Assembly (NCBI RefSeq): GCF_900078685.2
Contig: NZ_LT546166.1
Coordinates: 2,200,287 to 2,264,286, forward strand
Reading direction: 5' to 3'
DNA length: 64,000 nt
From: Mycolicibacter icosiumassiliensis
Lineage (GTDB): Bacteria > Actinomycetota > Actinomycetes > Mycobacteriales > Mycobacteriaceae
Under the pieces are notes generated by a model that ran no database searches, was not told where the DNA came from, and saw only the letters and a program-made list of their open reading frames with translations. The position numbers were made by a program, and so were the translations under genes. Positions 1 through 9,060 of this stretch are shown here, piece by piece; position 1 is the first letter of the stretch; each line of letters begins with the position of its first letter.

Positions 1-24
1 ATCGACGGATTCGCCGAACGCTAG
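1..24 (+). CDS. acyP: Acylphosphatase, C-terminal end only (partial)
   Basis: The first 21 bases read IDGFAER followed by a TAG stop at 22-24. I recognise this as the end of mycobacterial acylphosphatase (the M. tuberculosis protein ends ITGFSER), which lies directly upstream of smc there. Acylphosphatase hydrolyses acyl phosphates in the cytoplasm. Only seven residues are in the window, so the call rests on this short tail plus synteny. Confidence 0.6.
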   Translation: MDGFAER

Positions 25-29
25 CCCGG

Positions 30-35
30 TAGTCT
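30..35 (+). promoter_or_regulatory. Possible -10 box for a leaderless smc transcript
   Basis: TAGTCT fits the mycobacterial TANNNT hexamer and ends 8 nt before the GTG start of smc. The same spacing recurs at other leaderless candidates in this window. No Shine-Dalgarno sequence is seen before the GTG. Confidence 0.35.
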
Positions 36-43
36 CACACCCC

Positions 44-3000
44 GTGCACCTCAAGAGTCTGACGCTGAAGGGCTTCAAGTCCTTCGCCGCGCCGACGACT
101 CTGCGTTTTGAACCCGGCATCACCGCTGTCGTCGGACCCAATGGTTCGGGCAAATCCAACGTGGTCGACGCGCTGGCCTGGGTGATGGGGGAGCACAGCG
201 CCAAGACCCTGCGCGGCGGCAAGATGGAAGACGTCATCTTCGCCGGCACCTCCTCGCGCGCGCCGCTCGGGCGCGCCGAGGTCACCGTCACCATCGACAA
301 CTCCGACAATGCGCTGCCGATCGAGTACGCCGAGGTCTCGATCACCCGGCGGATGTTCCGCGACGGAGCCAGCGAGTACGAGATCAACGGCGCGAGCTGC
401 CGATTGATGGACGTCCAGGAGCTGCTCAGCGACTCCGGCATTGGCCGTGAGATGCACGTCATCGTCGGACAGGGCCGGCTGGCGCAGATCCTGGAGTCTC
501 GCCCCGAGGACCGCCGGGCGTTCATCGAAGAGGCCGCCGGGGTGCTCAAGCACCGCAAGCGCAAAGAGAAGGCGGTCCGCAAACTGGACGCGATGGCGGC
601 CAACCTGGCCCGCCTGACCGACCTGACCACCGAGCTGCGTCGCCAGCTCAAACCGTTGGGCCGCCAGGCCGAAGTCGCACGACGTGCGGCCACCATCCAA
701 GCGGACCTGCGCGACGCCAAGCTGCGGCTGACCGCCGATGACCTGGTGTCACGGCAGGCCGAGTTCGCCGGAACCACCGACGCCGAGGCGACGCTGCGCC
801 GCGAACACGACCAGATCACCGAACGCCTCGCGGTGGCTGCCGACGAACTGACCGCCCACGAATCCGCGGTCGCCAGCTTGACCCAGCGCGCCGAGGGCGC
901 GCAACAGACCTGGTTCTCACTGTCCGCGCTGGCGGAGCGGGTCAGCGCCACGGTGCGCATTGCCAGCGAACGCGCACAGCATCTCGACGACGAGCCGATC
1001 ACCACCGCCGGCGTCGACCCGGACGCACTGGAGGCCGAGGCCGAGCAGGTGGCCGCGGCCGAGCGGCAACTATTGGCCGAACTGTCCGACGCCGGTATCC
1101 GGCTGGAGGCGGCCCGTGCCGAGCTGGCTGAACGAGAGCGCCGCAGCACCGAGGCGGAGAAGGCGCATCTGGCTGCGGTCCGTGCCGAAGCCGACCGGCG
1201 AGAGGGCCTGGCCCGGTTGACCGGTCAGGTGGAGACCATCCGGGCGCGCGTCGAGTCGATCGACAATCACGTCGGGCAGCTGTCGACGCGCATCGAGGAG
1301 GCCGCCGGACGGGCCCAGGCAGCTCAGGCGGAGTTCGAGACGGTTCAGGGCCGGGTCTCCGAGCTCGATCAGGGCGAGGTCGGTCTGGACGAGCACCACG
1401 AGCGGACCGTGACCACCTTGCAGCTGGCAGATGAGCGCGTCGCCGAACTCCAGGCGGCCGAGCGTGCCGCCGAGCGGCAGGTGGCTTCGCTGCGCGCCCG
1501 CATCGAGGCGTTGTCGATGGGCCTGGAACGCCGGGACGGCGCCGCCTGGCTGGCGGCGAACCACAGTGGCGCCGGGCTGTTCGGGTCGATCGCGAAGCTG
1601 GTCAAGGTGCGCTCGGGATACGAGGCGGCGCTGGCCGCGGTGCTCGGGTCCGCAGCCGACGCGCTGGCCGCGGAGAACGCCGGAGCGGCCCGCTCGGCGC
1701 TGCACGCGCTCAAGACCGCCGACGGTGGCCGGGCCGCGATCGTGCTGGGGGACTGGCCGCTGCCCGCCACCGAACAGCGTGCGGTGCTGCCCGACGGAGC
1801 GCTCTGGGCAGTGGAGCTGATCGAGACCCCCGACCGGTTGCGCGGTGCGATGACGGCCATGCTGTCGGCGGTGGCAGTGGTCGACGACCTGCCCAAGGCG
1901 CTGGACCTGGTGGCTGCCCGCCCCGGGGTGCGCGCGGTGACATTAGACGGTGACCTGGTCGGTGCGGGCTGGGTCAGCGGCGGATCGGATCGCAAGCCGT
2001 CCACCCTGGAGATCAACAGCGAGATCGACAAGGCCCGCGCCGAGCTGGCCGCTGCCGAGACACAGGCCGGCGAACTCGGCGCAGCCCTCGCCGGAGCGCT
2101 GGCCGAGCAGTCCGCGCGCCGGGACGCCGCCGAGCAGGCACTGGCCGCACTCAACGAGTCCGATGCCGCCATCGCGGCGACCCACGAGCAGCTGGGCCGG
2201 TTGGGGCAAGAAGCCCGCGCCGCCGAGACTGAGTGGCGCCGCCGGCTACGCGAGCGTGACGAGCTGGAGGCCGGCCGGGCGCAGACCGTCACCGAGCTGA
2301 GCGAACTGGAAACCCGGCTACGCAACGCCGAAGAGGATCAACCGACTGCCGCCCTGGAACCGGTGGATCGCCAGCAGATCGCGGCAGCAGCGGAGGCGGC
2401 GCGCAGCGTCGAGGTGGAGGCCAGGCTGGCGGTGCGCACCGCCGAGGAACGCGCCAATGCGGTACGCGGCAAGGCGGACTCGCTGCGCCGAGCCGCTGCG
2501 GCCGAACGCGAGGCGCGGGTGCGTGCCGAGCAGGCCCGCGCCGCACGCGCACGCGCGGCGACGACGGCGGCAGTGGTGGCCGACGCCGGCAGCTCGCTGG
2601 CCCAACGCCTGCAACATGTGGTGATCGCCGCGGCGCGGATCCGTGATGGGCTGGCCGGCGAACGCCAGCAGCGGGCCGCCGCGATGGTCGCGGTCCGTGA
2701 CGAGGTGAACTCCCTGAGCACCCGGCTCACCGCGCTCACCGAGGCACTGCACCGCGATGAAGTCGCCAAGGCACAGGCTGCACTGCGTATCGAGCAACTC
2801 GAGCAGACCGTGCTCGAACAGTTCGGGATGAGCTCGGCAGACCTGATCGCCGAATACGGTCCGGACGTCGCGCTGCCGCCGACGGAGCTGGAGATGGCCG
2901 AATACGAGCAGGCCCGCGATCGCGGTGAGCTAGTGACCGCGCCTGCCCCAATGCCGTTCGATCGCGCCACCCAGGAGCGCCGGGCCAAACGCGCCGAACG

Positions 3001-3634
3001 TGAGCTGGCCGAATTGGGCCGGGTCAACCCCCTGGCACTCGAGGAGTTCGCGGCGCTGGAGGAGCGCTACAACTTCTTGTCGACTCAGCTCGAGGACGTC
3101 AAGGCGGCCCGCAAAGACCTCCTCGACGTGGTCTCGGAAGTCGATGCGCGCATCCTGCAGGTCTTCACCGACGCCTACGCCGACGTGGAGCGCGAGTTCA
3201 CCGAGGTGTTCGCGGCGCTGTTCCCCGGCGGGGAAGGCCGGCTCCTGCTAACCGACCCGAACGACATGCTGACCACCGGCGTGGACGTCGAAGCCCGTCC
3301 GCCCGGCAAGAAGGTCAAGCGGCTGTCGCTGCTGTCCGGCGGGGAGAAGTCGCTGACGGCCATCGCCATGCTGGTCGCGATCTTCCGGGCCCGCCCGTCG
3401 CCGTTCTACATCATGGACGAGGTCGAGGCCGCGCTGGACGACACCAACCTGCGCCGGCTGCTGGCGCTGTTCGAGATGCTGCGGGCCCGCTCGCAGCTGA
3501 TCGTCATCACCCACCAGAAGCCGACGATGGAAGTCGCCGACGCGCTGTACGGGGTGACCATGCAGGGTGACGGGATCACCGCGGTGATCTCCCAGCGCAT
3601 CCGCGGCGAAGAGCTGGTGTCCAGCCGGGGCTAG
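44..3634 (+). CDS. smc: Chromosome partition protein SMC
   Basis: ATPase that organises and condenses the chromosome, acting as a dimer with ScpA/ScpB kleisin partners. The 1196-residue protein shows the full SMC plan: Walker A GPNGSGKS at 31-38, a long coiled coil, a hinge roughly at 510-650, a second coiled coil, the signature LSGGEKS near 1098-1103 and Walker B FYIMDE near 1121-1126 followed by the D-loop. The length is normal for mycobacteria. The GTG start is 20 nt after the acyP stop. The stop overlaps that of the convergent Uma2 gene in the palindrome CTAG. Confidence 0.98.
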   Translation: MHLKSLTLKGFKSFAAPTTLRFEPGITAVVGPNGSGKSNVVDALAWVMGEHSAKTLRGGKMEDVIFAGTSSRAPLGRAEVTVTIDNSDNALPIEYAEVSITRRMFRDGASEYEINGASCRLMDVQELLSDSGIGREMHVIVGQGRLAQILESRPEDRRAFIEEAAGVLKHRKRKEKAVRKLDAMAANLARLTDLTTELRRQLKPLGRQAEVARRAATIQADLRDAKLRLTADDLVSRQAEFAGTTDAEATLRREHDQITERLAVAADELTAHESAVASLTQRAEGAQQTWFSLSALAERVSATVRIASERAQHLDDEPITTAGVDPDALEAEAEQVAAAERQLLAELSDAGIRLEAARAELAERERRSTEAEKAHLAAVRAEADRREGLARLTGQVETIRARVESIDNHVGQLSTRIEEAAGRAQAAQAEFETVQGRVSELDQGEVGLDEHHERTVTTLQLADERVAELQAAERAAERQVASLRARIEALSMGLERRDGAAWLAANHSGAGLFGSIAKLVKVRSGYEAALAAVLGSAADALAAENAGAARSALHALKTADGGRAAIVLGDWPLPATEQRAVLPDGALWAVELIETPDRLRGAMTAMLSAVAVVDDLPKALDLVAARPGVRAVTLDGDLVGAGWVSGGSDRKPSTLEINSEIDKARAELAAAETQAGELGAALAGALAEQSARRDAAEQALAALNESDAAIAATHEQLGRLGQEARAAETEWRRRLRERDELEAGRAQTVTELSELETRLRNAEEDQPTAALEPVDRQQIAAAAEAARSVEVEARLAVRTAEERANAVRGKADSLRRAAAAEREARVRAEQARAARARAATTAAVVADAGSSLAQRLQHVVIAAARIRDGLAGERQQRAAAMVAVRDEVNSLSTRLTALTEALHRDEVAKAQAALRIEQLEQTVLEQFGMSSADLIAEYGPDVALPPTELEMAEYEQARDRGELVTAPAPMPFDRATQERRAKRAERELAELGRVNPLALEEFAALEERYNFLSTQLEDVKAARKDLLDVVSEVDARILQVFTDAYADVEREFTEVFAALFPGGEGRLLLTDPNDMLTTGVDVEARPPGKKVKRLSLLSGGEKSLTAIAMLVAIFRARPSPFYIMDEVEAALDDTNLRRLLALFEMLRARSQLIVITHQKPTMEVADALYGVTMQGDGITAVISQRIRGEELVSSRG

Positions 3635-4203
3635 CCGCCGAGCAAAGCCTCCAGCGTGAATTCCATGACCACCGGCTCCCGCACCTGGACCTGCTCCCCG
3701 TCGAGCACCGCGACCGGCCGGTACACCTCGCCGTCGAGACGGTACGCGAGGAACCACTCGCCGGTGGGAGCCTCGGCGTCGACGATCCAGTAGTGCTCGA
3801 TGCCGGCCTTGGCGTACTCGTACAGCTTCATCACGTGGTCCATTCCGCGCGAACCCGGCGACACGATCTCGACGACGAGCGCAACATCTGCCGGCGACAC
3901 CCGGACCGTACGCCCGGGCACGGTGTCACTGTTGATCACCACGATGTCCGGGTCGCGAACGCTGGGCGGAAACGACGCGCTGGTCGTCACTTCGATTTCG
4001 GGAAGCGCTTCCAGGCCGTCCGGTAGGTGGTCATCGAGGAGACGGGTGAGTCGTTTCGAAATGCGCTGATGGGTGAGCTGTGGTCGCGGCGACATGATGA
4101 TGGTTCCCTCGCTGAGCTCCCATCGTCGGGTGTGGGCGACCTCCAGGGCGTCCCACTGCTCCAGGGTCATCAAGCCAGGCGGCAGCTCTGGCAGCTCAGA
4201 CAT
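3631..4203 (-). CDS. Uma2 family protein (DUF820-type putative PD-(D/E)XK nuclease fold)
   Basis: A 190-residue protein of the Uma2/DUF820 family, which is restriction-endonuclease-like and common in cyanobacteria and actinobacteria; its biological role is unknown. Family hallmarks are visible: RWELSEG near the N-terminus, VRDPDIVVI, then [12 protein letters not shown] with the E that would belong to the nuclease core, and HYWIVD. It is tail to tail with smc, the two stop codons sharing CTAG. A second, divergent copy lies at 44674-45273. The ATG start gives the usual family length. Confidence 0.8.
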   Translation of the reverse strand: MSELPELPPGLMTLEQWDALEVAHTRRWELSEGTIIMSPRPQLTHQRISKRLTRLLDDHLPDGLEALPEIEVTTSASFPPSVRDPDIVVINSDTVPGRTVRVSPADVALVVEIVSPGSRGMDHVMKLYEYAKAGIEHYWIVDAEAPTGEWFLAYRLDGEVYRPVAVLDGEQVQVREPVVMEFTLEALLGG

Positions 4204-4324
4204 GGTGCACCTTCTTCCGATGGCAGCTCGAGTAGTTGCAGATTACGCGCGTTGGTGTCTGCTTCGCAGTCTGCCGAGCACCACCGACAACCCATGCTCA
4301 CCAGGGCCCTGAAACAATGGCCGA

Positions 4325-5554
4325 GTGTCTGAAGGTCTCTGGATCGCCATCGCGGTCGCCGCCGCCCTCGTCGTCATCGCCGCACTGATCTTCGGCCTGC
4401 TACGTCAACGGCGGCGGCGTATCAGCCTGTCGGCGCCGCAGCGTGAGAGCCTGGACCGCTCCGGCGGCTACACCGCCTCCTCGGGGATCACCTTCAGCCG
4501 CACTGACACGTCGGAGCCGCCAGCCCCCGTCATCGGCGACGACGCGACCGTTCCACGTGACGCGCCGCGGCGCACCATCACCGACGTCGAATTACCGGAG
4601 GCGCCGGCAGTCGAGGTCGTAGAGCCGGACATCGAGCCGGTTGACGGCCGGATGGACCGGTTGCGCGGTCGGTTGGCCAAGTCGCAGAACGCGTTGGGCC
4701 GCAGCATGCTCGGGTTGCTGGGCGGTGGGGACCTCGACGACGACTCCTGGCAGGACGTCGAAGACACCCTGCTGGTGGCCGACCTGGGCCCGGTGGTCAC
4801 CGAATCGGTGGTGAATCAGTTGCGTGGACGGCTGGCCGGCGGTCAGGTGCGCACCGAAGCCGAGGCTCGCACGGTGTTGCGCGAGGTGCTCATCGGCGAG
4901 CTGCAGCCCGGCCTGGAGCGCTCCATTCGGGCTTTGCCGCACGACGACCATCCGTCGGTGCTACTGGTGGTCGGGGTCAACGGCACCGGCAAGACCACCA
5001 CCGTCGGGAAACTGGCCCGGGTGCTGGTGGCCGATGGCCGTCGCGTGGTGCTGGGGGCGGCCGACACGTTCCGGGCCGCCGCGGCCGACCAGCTGCAGAC
5101 TTGGGCGGCGCGGGTGGGCGCCGAGGTGGTGCGCGGTGCCGAGGGCGCCGATCCGGCGTCGGTGGCATTCGACGCCGTCGACAAGGGCGTAGTCGATGGT
5201 GTCGACGTGGTGGTCATCGACACCGCGGGACGGCTGCACACCAAGACCGGTCTGATGGACGAGCTCGGCAAGGTCAAGCGGGTGGTGGAGCGCCGGGCGT
5301 CGGTGGATGAGGTGCTGTTGGTCCTCGACGCCACGATCGGGCAGAACGGCCTGGCCCAAGCCCGGGTGTTCGCCGACGTCGTCGCCATCACCGGGGTGGT
5401 GCTGACCAAGCTGGATGGAACCGCCAAAGGCGGGATCGTCTTCCGGGTGCAGCAGGAGCTGGGAGTGCCGGTCAAGCTGGTGGGGCTCGGTGAGGGGCCC
5501 GACGATCTGGCTCCGTTCGAGCCGGGCGCTTTCGTCGACGCGTTGCTCGGCTAA
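4325..5554 (+). CDS. ftsY: Signal recognition particle receptor FtsY
   Basis: SRP-GTPase that docks ribosome-SRP complexes at the membrane for cotranslational insertion. The 409 residues hold an N-terminal hydrophobic segment (about 5-26) followed by Arg-rich sequence, an acidic linker, the N domain, and the G domain with P-loop GVNGTGKTT at 217-225, DTAGR near 299 and TKLDGTAKGG near 360. The GTG start gives an N-terminal membrane anchor, as in other actinobacterial FtsY proteins. Its partner ffh is at 16069. In M. tuberculosis amt follows directly; here about 4.7 kb of other genes intervene. Confidence 0.97.
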   Translation: MSEGLWIAIAVAAALVVIAALIFGLLRQRRRRISLSAPQRESLDRSGGYTASSGITFSRTDTSEPPAPVIGDDATVPRDAPRRTITDVELPEAPAVEVVEPDIEPVDGRMDRLRGRLAKSQNALGRSMLGLLGGGDLDDDSWQDVEDTLLVADLGPVVTESVVNQLRGRLAGGQVRTEAEARTVLREVLIGELQPGLERSIRALPHDDHPSVLLVVGVNGTGKTTTVGKLARVLVADGRRVVLGAADTFRAAAADQLQTWAARVGAEVVRGAEGADPASVAFDAVDKGVVDGVDVVVIDTAGRLHTKTGLMDELGKVKRVVERRASVDEVLLVLDATIGQNGLAQARVFADVVAITGVVLTKLDGTAKGGIVFRVQQELGVPVKLVGLGEGPDDLAPFEPGAFVDALLG

Positions 5555-5595
5555 GCGATCCGTGACCATCTTGTGACCTCGGGTTGGTCATGAGG

Positions 5596-5601
5596 TAATT
5601 T
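5596..5601 (+). promoter_or_regulatory. -10 box for leaderless cellulase transcript
   Basis: TAATTT lies 6 nt before a GTG at 5608, the textbook spacing for a mycobacterial leaderless mRNA. This favours GTG 5608 over the TTG at 5602. Confidence 0.45.
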
Positions 5602-5607
5602 TTGCCT

Positions 5608-6579
5608 GTGACCCCCTCACTTTTTGGCACAGTCGCGCGCTGCCTCGCCCCCCTCCTTGCCGCTGCGGCCCTGGTCGGAGCGCCTCCGGCCCTGGCCGAT
5701 GACGGGAACCCGCTGGGCGGCATGCCCTTCTATGTCGATCCCATCTCGAAGGCGATGCACGCCTCCAACGCGCAGCCGGACAGCGCTGAGCTGGCGCGGG
5801 TAGCCAACACTCCGCAGGCGTACTGGCTGGACCAGGCGTTCGGGGTGGGATCCGTCGGCTCGACGGTGGCCCGGCACACCGGCGCTGCCGCGGCGGCCGG
5901 CGCCATGCCGGTGCTGGTGCTCTACGCCATCCCGCACCGTGACTGTGGCAGCTACGCCGCGGGCGGTTTCTCCTCCGGCGCGTCCTACCGCGCCTGGATC
6001 GACAGCGTCGCCGACGGGATCGGCGGCAACCCGGCCGCGATCGTCCTGGAGCCCGACGCGCTCGCGATGGCCGACTGCCTCTCCGGTGATGCGCGTCAGG
6101 AGCGCTACGACCTGATCAGCTACGCCGTCGACACATTGGGCCGCAACCCGGCCACCTCCGTCTACGTGGACGCCGGACACTCGCGGTGGGTCAGCGCCGG
6201 CGAGATGGCCAACCGGCTCAACCAGGCCGGCGTGGGCCGCGCGCGGGGCTTCGCCCTGAACAGCACGAACTACTTCACCACCGAAGAGGAAACCGGCTAC
6301 GGCGAAGAGATCTCGGGGATGACCGGCGGCGCGCACTACGTGATCGACACGTCGCGCAACGGCGCCGGTCCCGCGGAAGGCGACCCCTACGGCTGGTGCA
6401 ATCCCAGCGGGCGGGCCCTGGGCACGCCGCCGACCACCAACACCGCCGGGCAGCACGCCGACGCCTATCTGTGGGTTAAGCGGGTCGGGGAGTCCGACGG
6501 CAGCTGCGGCTCGGGCGAGCCCGCCGCGGGTCACTTCGTCAGCGACTACGCCATCAACCTGGCGCGCAACGCGGGCTGA
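5608..6579 (+). CDS. celA1: Secreted glycoside hydrolase family 6 cellulase (CelA1-like)
   Basis: Predicted secreted endoglucanase cleaving beta-1,4-glucan. After a Sec-type signal peptide (hydrophobic core about 10-27, ending ALA-DDG) the mature part closely resembles M. tuberculosis Rv0062. Visible GH6 landmarks are NTPQAYWLDQAF, AIPHRDCGSYAAGG, the acid-bearing EPDALAMADC near residue 150, VYVDAGHSRW, VIDTSRNG and WCNPSGRALG. Length is about 323 residues, near full size, with no cellulose-binding module. In M. tuberculosis the homologue lies elsewhere in the genome, so this copy is in an accessory insert between ftsY and amt. Confidence 0.9.
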   Translation: MTPSLFGTVARCLAPLLAAAALVGAPPALADDGNPLGGMPFYVDPISKAMHASNAQPDSAELARVANTPQAYWLDQAFGVGSVGSTVARHTGAAAAAGAMPVLVLYAIPHRDCGSYAAGGFSSGASYRAWIDSVADGIGGNPAAIVLEPDALAMADCLSGDARQERYDLISYAVDTLGRNPATSVYVDAGHSRWVSAGEMANRLNQAGVGRARGFALNSTNYFTTEEETGYGEEISGMTGGAHYVIDTSRNGAGPAEGDPYGWCNPSGRALGTPPTTNTAGQHADAYLWVKRVGESDGSCGSGEPAAGHFVSDYAINLARNAG

Positions 6580-6588
6580 CCGGAAAGC

Positions 6589-6608
6589 CCGGGGCGGCAA
6601 CGCCCCGG
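6589..6608 (+). terminator. GC hairpin after the cellulase gene
   Basis: A perfect 8-bp stem (CCGGGGCG / CGCCCCGG) closes a GCAA tetraloop 10 nt after the cellulase stop. No T-tract follows, which is usual for mycobacterial terminator candidates; it could equally be a 3'-end stabilising hairpin. Confidence 0.5.
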
Positions 6609-6624
6609 CCGCTCGCTTAGGTGC

Positions 6625-6682
6625 TGAGATTGCGCCCAGGGCTGTACATCTCGCGGTGTCCGCGACCCTGGACGCAATCTCA
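6625..6682. repeat. Long-loop inverted repeat between convergent genes
   Basis: Arms 6625-6641 and 6666-6682 are 17 nt each and match with one mismatch (left arm begins TGAGATTGCG, right arm ends CGCAATCTCA), around a 24-nt loop. It lies between the ends of the cellulase and SDR genes, so it may act as a bidirectional terminator or be a dispersed intergenic palindrome. Confidence 0.65.
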
Positions 6683-6698
6683 ACCTCGGGTACGAAAA

Positions 6699-7484
6699 CT
6701 ACTTCGGTGGCATCCGGATGCCGCCGTCCACCCGGACGACTTCGGCATTCATGTAGGAGTTGGTGAGCAGCTCCACCACCATCGACGCCAGCTCTTCGGG
6801 CTTGCCGAGCCGGTGCGGGAACAGCACGGACTCACCGAGCTTGGCTTTGAAGGCTTCCGAGGCCTCGCCCTCGCCGTAGATCGGGGTGTCGATGAGGCCG
6901 GGCGCCACGGTGTTGACGCGGATGCCCGCCGCCGACAGGTCGCGGGCCACCGGCAGGGTCAGGCCCACGACGCCGCCCTTGGACGACGAGTAGGCGGCCT
7001 GGCCGATCTGGCCGTCGAAGGCCGCAACGCTGGTCATGTTGACGATTGCGCCACGCTCACCGGTGTCGGTCAGCTCGTTACGGCTCATCGCGGTGGCCGC
7101 GATCCGGATGCAGTCGAAGGTGCCGACCAGGTTGATGGCGAGCACCTTCTTGTACAGGTCCAGGTTGTGCGCCGACTCGAACTCGCCGTCCTTGCCGATG
7201 GTGCGCTGAGCCCAGCCGATACCGGCCGAGTTCACCAGCGCCCGCAGCGGGCCCAGATCCGTCGCGGTGTTGACCGCGTCGATGATCTGCTCGGTGTTGG
7301 TCACATCGACGGACACGAACACGCCGCCGATCTCGTGGGCCAGGGCCTCGCCCTTGTCCGCCTGCAGGTCGGCGACGACGACTCGTGCGCCCCTGTCGGC
7401 CAGCTGGCGGGCAGTGGCCGCGCCGATTCCTGATGCGCCACCGGTGACGATCGCGCTTGCTCCATTAATATCCACGACGGACAC
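6699..7484 (-). CDS. Short-chain dehydrogenase/reductase (3-hydroxyacyl-CoA dehydrogenase/HSD10-like)
   Basis: NAD-dependent SDR, close to M. tuberculosis Rv1144 and the type-II 3-hydroxyacyl-CoA dehydrogenase (HSD10) group; a role in fatty-acid or sterol side-chain oxidation is inferred. The Rossmann motif TGGASGIG is near the N-terminus, NSAGIG follows, and the catalytic Ser-Tyr-Lys set is visible as MTSVAAF and YSSSK. The reading frame is open back to 7550, but the GTG at 7484 starts just before the conserved INGASAIVTGG. It is divergent from the PE-PPE-domain gene and convergent with the cellulase. Confidence 0.88.
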   Translation of the reverse strand: MSVVDINGASAIVTGGASGIGAATARQLADRGARVVVADLQADKGEALAHEIGGVFVSVDVTNTEQIIDAVNTATDLGPLRALVNSAGIGWAQRTIGKDGEFESAHNLDLYKKVLAINLVGTFDCIRIAATAMSRNELTDTGERGAIVNMTSVAAFDGQIGQAAYSSSKGGVVGLTLPVARDLSAAGIRVNTVAPGLIDTPIYGEGEASEAFKAKLGESVLFPHRLGKPEELASMVVELLTNSYMNAEVVRVDGGIRMPPK

Positions 7485-7667
7485 TTTACTTGGACGGTGT
7501 TCCGCTCTGCGATTCGGGGAAGGCGAAAGGCCGATTTTATCGCGCCCCAATAAGCACAGTTATGTCAATCTGCTTCGGCTTTCTGCAGAACTAATGACTA
7601 AAACTGTTGCGGGTGATCTAATTTCGGGTGGGGTTCCGCGGTCCGCGGCGCATTTCAAGGGGTTTCC

Positions 7668-9011
7668 ATGGCTGGTGTTGTTGCGCTGACCGGTCCGCAG
7701 GGGGGTCGTTCGCTCCGCTGCGGTCGCGTAGTTCTCGCTGTCCTAAGCGTTCTCGCGGTCTTCGCCGGTGCGGCAGGGCTTGCCACGGCGCCACCGCTGT
7801 GCGCCCGGTCCTCGGCGGCCGTGTCACCGGACGTAGCGCTGGTCGCGGGTGACGTCGCGTTTGTCATGGGCGGCAGCGGTATTCCGTTGCCGTCGGAGGG
7901 TTACGTCAACGCCGCCAACCTGCTCTACCTCCAGTCGCACGGCTTTACCGGGACGGCCGAGTCGCTGTTCACGCCGCAGCTGTACTACCCGGGTAACGTC
8001 TCCGAAGCGGTCGGCGCCCAGCTCCTGGCCGATGCGATCGAGAAGCAGATCGCCGGAGGAGGAGTGAACGCCGACAATCCGGTGTACGTCTTCGGCTACT
8101 CGCAGAGCTCGGCGATGTCGTCGATGACGATGGAACAGCTTCACTACGACGGTGTCGGGGCCCAGGACGTTCATTTCGTGCTCGTCGGTAATGCCGCGAA
8201 CCCGAACGGTGGTCTGGTCGAGCTGCTGAACTTCTGGGGCGGAGATCTCTCCTTTTGGAACGGGCTGACGCTCGGGCATCCAACCCCGGACTATTTCACC
8301 ACCGACGTCTACACCATGGAATATGACGGCTTTGCCGACTTTCCGCGTTACCCGTTGAACCTGCTGGCAGATCTCAATGCCATTGTGGGTCTGGTTTTGA
8401 TGCATGACTCATATTTAGGGCTCAGTGCCGATGATATTGCCAACGCCATTCAGTTGGAAACAACTCCGGAAGATAGTCTCACCAGTTACTACATGATCCC
8501 CAGTGCGACGCTGCCGCTGCTGGATCTGCTGCGGGTGAACCCGGTCTGGGGCAATCCGCTGGCCGACCTGTTGGAACCGAGTATGCGCATCCTGGTCAAC
8601 CTCGGCTACGGCAGCCTCACCGAAGGCTGGAACCAGGGACCGGCCAATATGCTCACTTCGTTCAGCTTCGAGCTGTTGCCCAGCAACATCAGTTGGGACG
8701 AGGTCGGCGTCGCGCTGAGCGACGCCTGGTCTCAGGGTGTTCAGGCCGCGATTCGTGACCTGCAGGACCCGGCGAACTACGTATTTGGGTCGTTTATGGA
8801 GCAGGAGCCGTTCTCGACGCTGTGGACCGCAGCGCTGCGCATCTTTTTCGATATCCAGGACCCCAGCCCGCTGTTCGGGGGCTCCGCGACGGCCACCGAC
8901 GCCGGCGACTCTTCGGGGTTCCTGAACTCCCTCGAGTCCCTTGTGGCTGGGCATCCGGATCTGTCCTGGATCGGCGATTTCCTCGGCCTCGACACGATCA
9001 CTGCCGGCTAA
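7668..9011 (+). CDS. Secreted PE-PPE domain serine hydrolase without PE domain
   Basis: A 447-residue protein with a hydrophobic N-terminal signal (about 18-42) followed by a PE-PPE domain, the alpha/beta-hydrolase-like domain normally found behind PE or PPE modules. The nucleophile motif GYSQS is at 143-147, preceded by VYVF, and conserved LVGNAANPNGG follows. The substrate is unknown; family members are proposed esterases or lipases of the cell envelope. The N-terminus is a signal sequence rather than a PE domain, so Sec export is inferred instead of ESX export. A PGRS protein follows 49 nt downstream, likely co-transcribed. Confidence 0.85.
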   Translation: MAGVVALTGPQGGRSLRCGRVVLAVLSVLAVFAGAAGLATAPPLCARSSAAVSPDVALVAGDVAFVMGGSGIPLPSEGYVNAANLLYLQSHGFTGTAESLFTPQLYYPGNVSEAVGAQLLADAIEKQIAGGGVNADNPVYVFGYSQSSAMSSMTMEQLHYDGVGAQDVHFVLVGNAANPNGGLVELLNFWGGDLSFWNGLTLGHPTPDYFTTDVYTMEYDGFADFPRYPLNLLADLNAIVGLVLMHDSYLGLSADDIANAIQLETTPEDSLTSYYMIPSATLPLLDLLRVNPVWGNPLADLLEPSMRILVNLGYGSLTEGWNQGPANMLTSFSFELLPSNISWDEVGVALSDAWSQGVQAAIRDLQDPANYVFGSFMEQEPFSTLWTAALRIFFDIQDPSPLFGGSATATDAGDSSGFLNSLESLVAGHPDLSWIGDFLGLDTITAG

Positions 9012-9060
9012 GTCGGCTTGGGCCCGTCAATTCTGATTAGTCGTAGAAAGGCCAATCGCA

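Noticed and set aside
1369..2325. Long antisense ORF within smc (and others across smc)
   Set aside because: Low-complexity Ser/Ala/Arg composition typical of the opposite strand of a high-GC coding region; smc on the plus strand is unambiguous.
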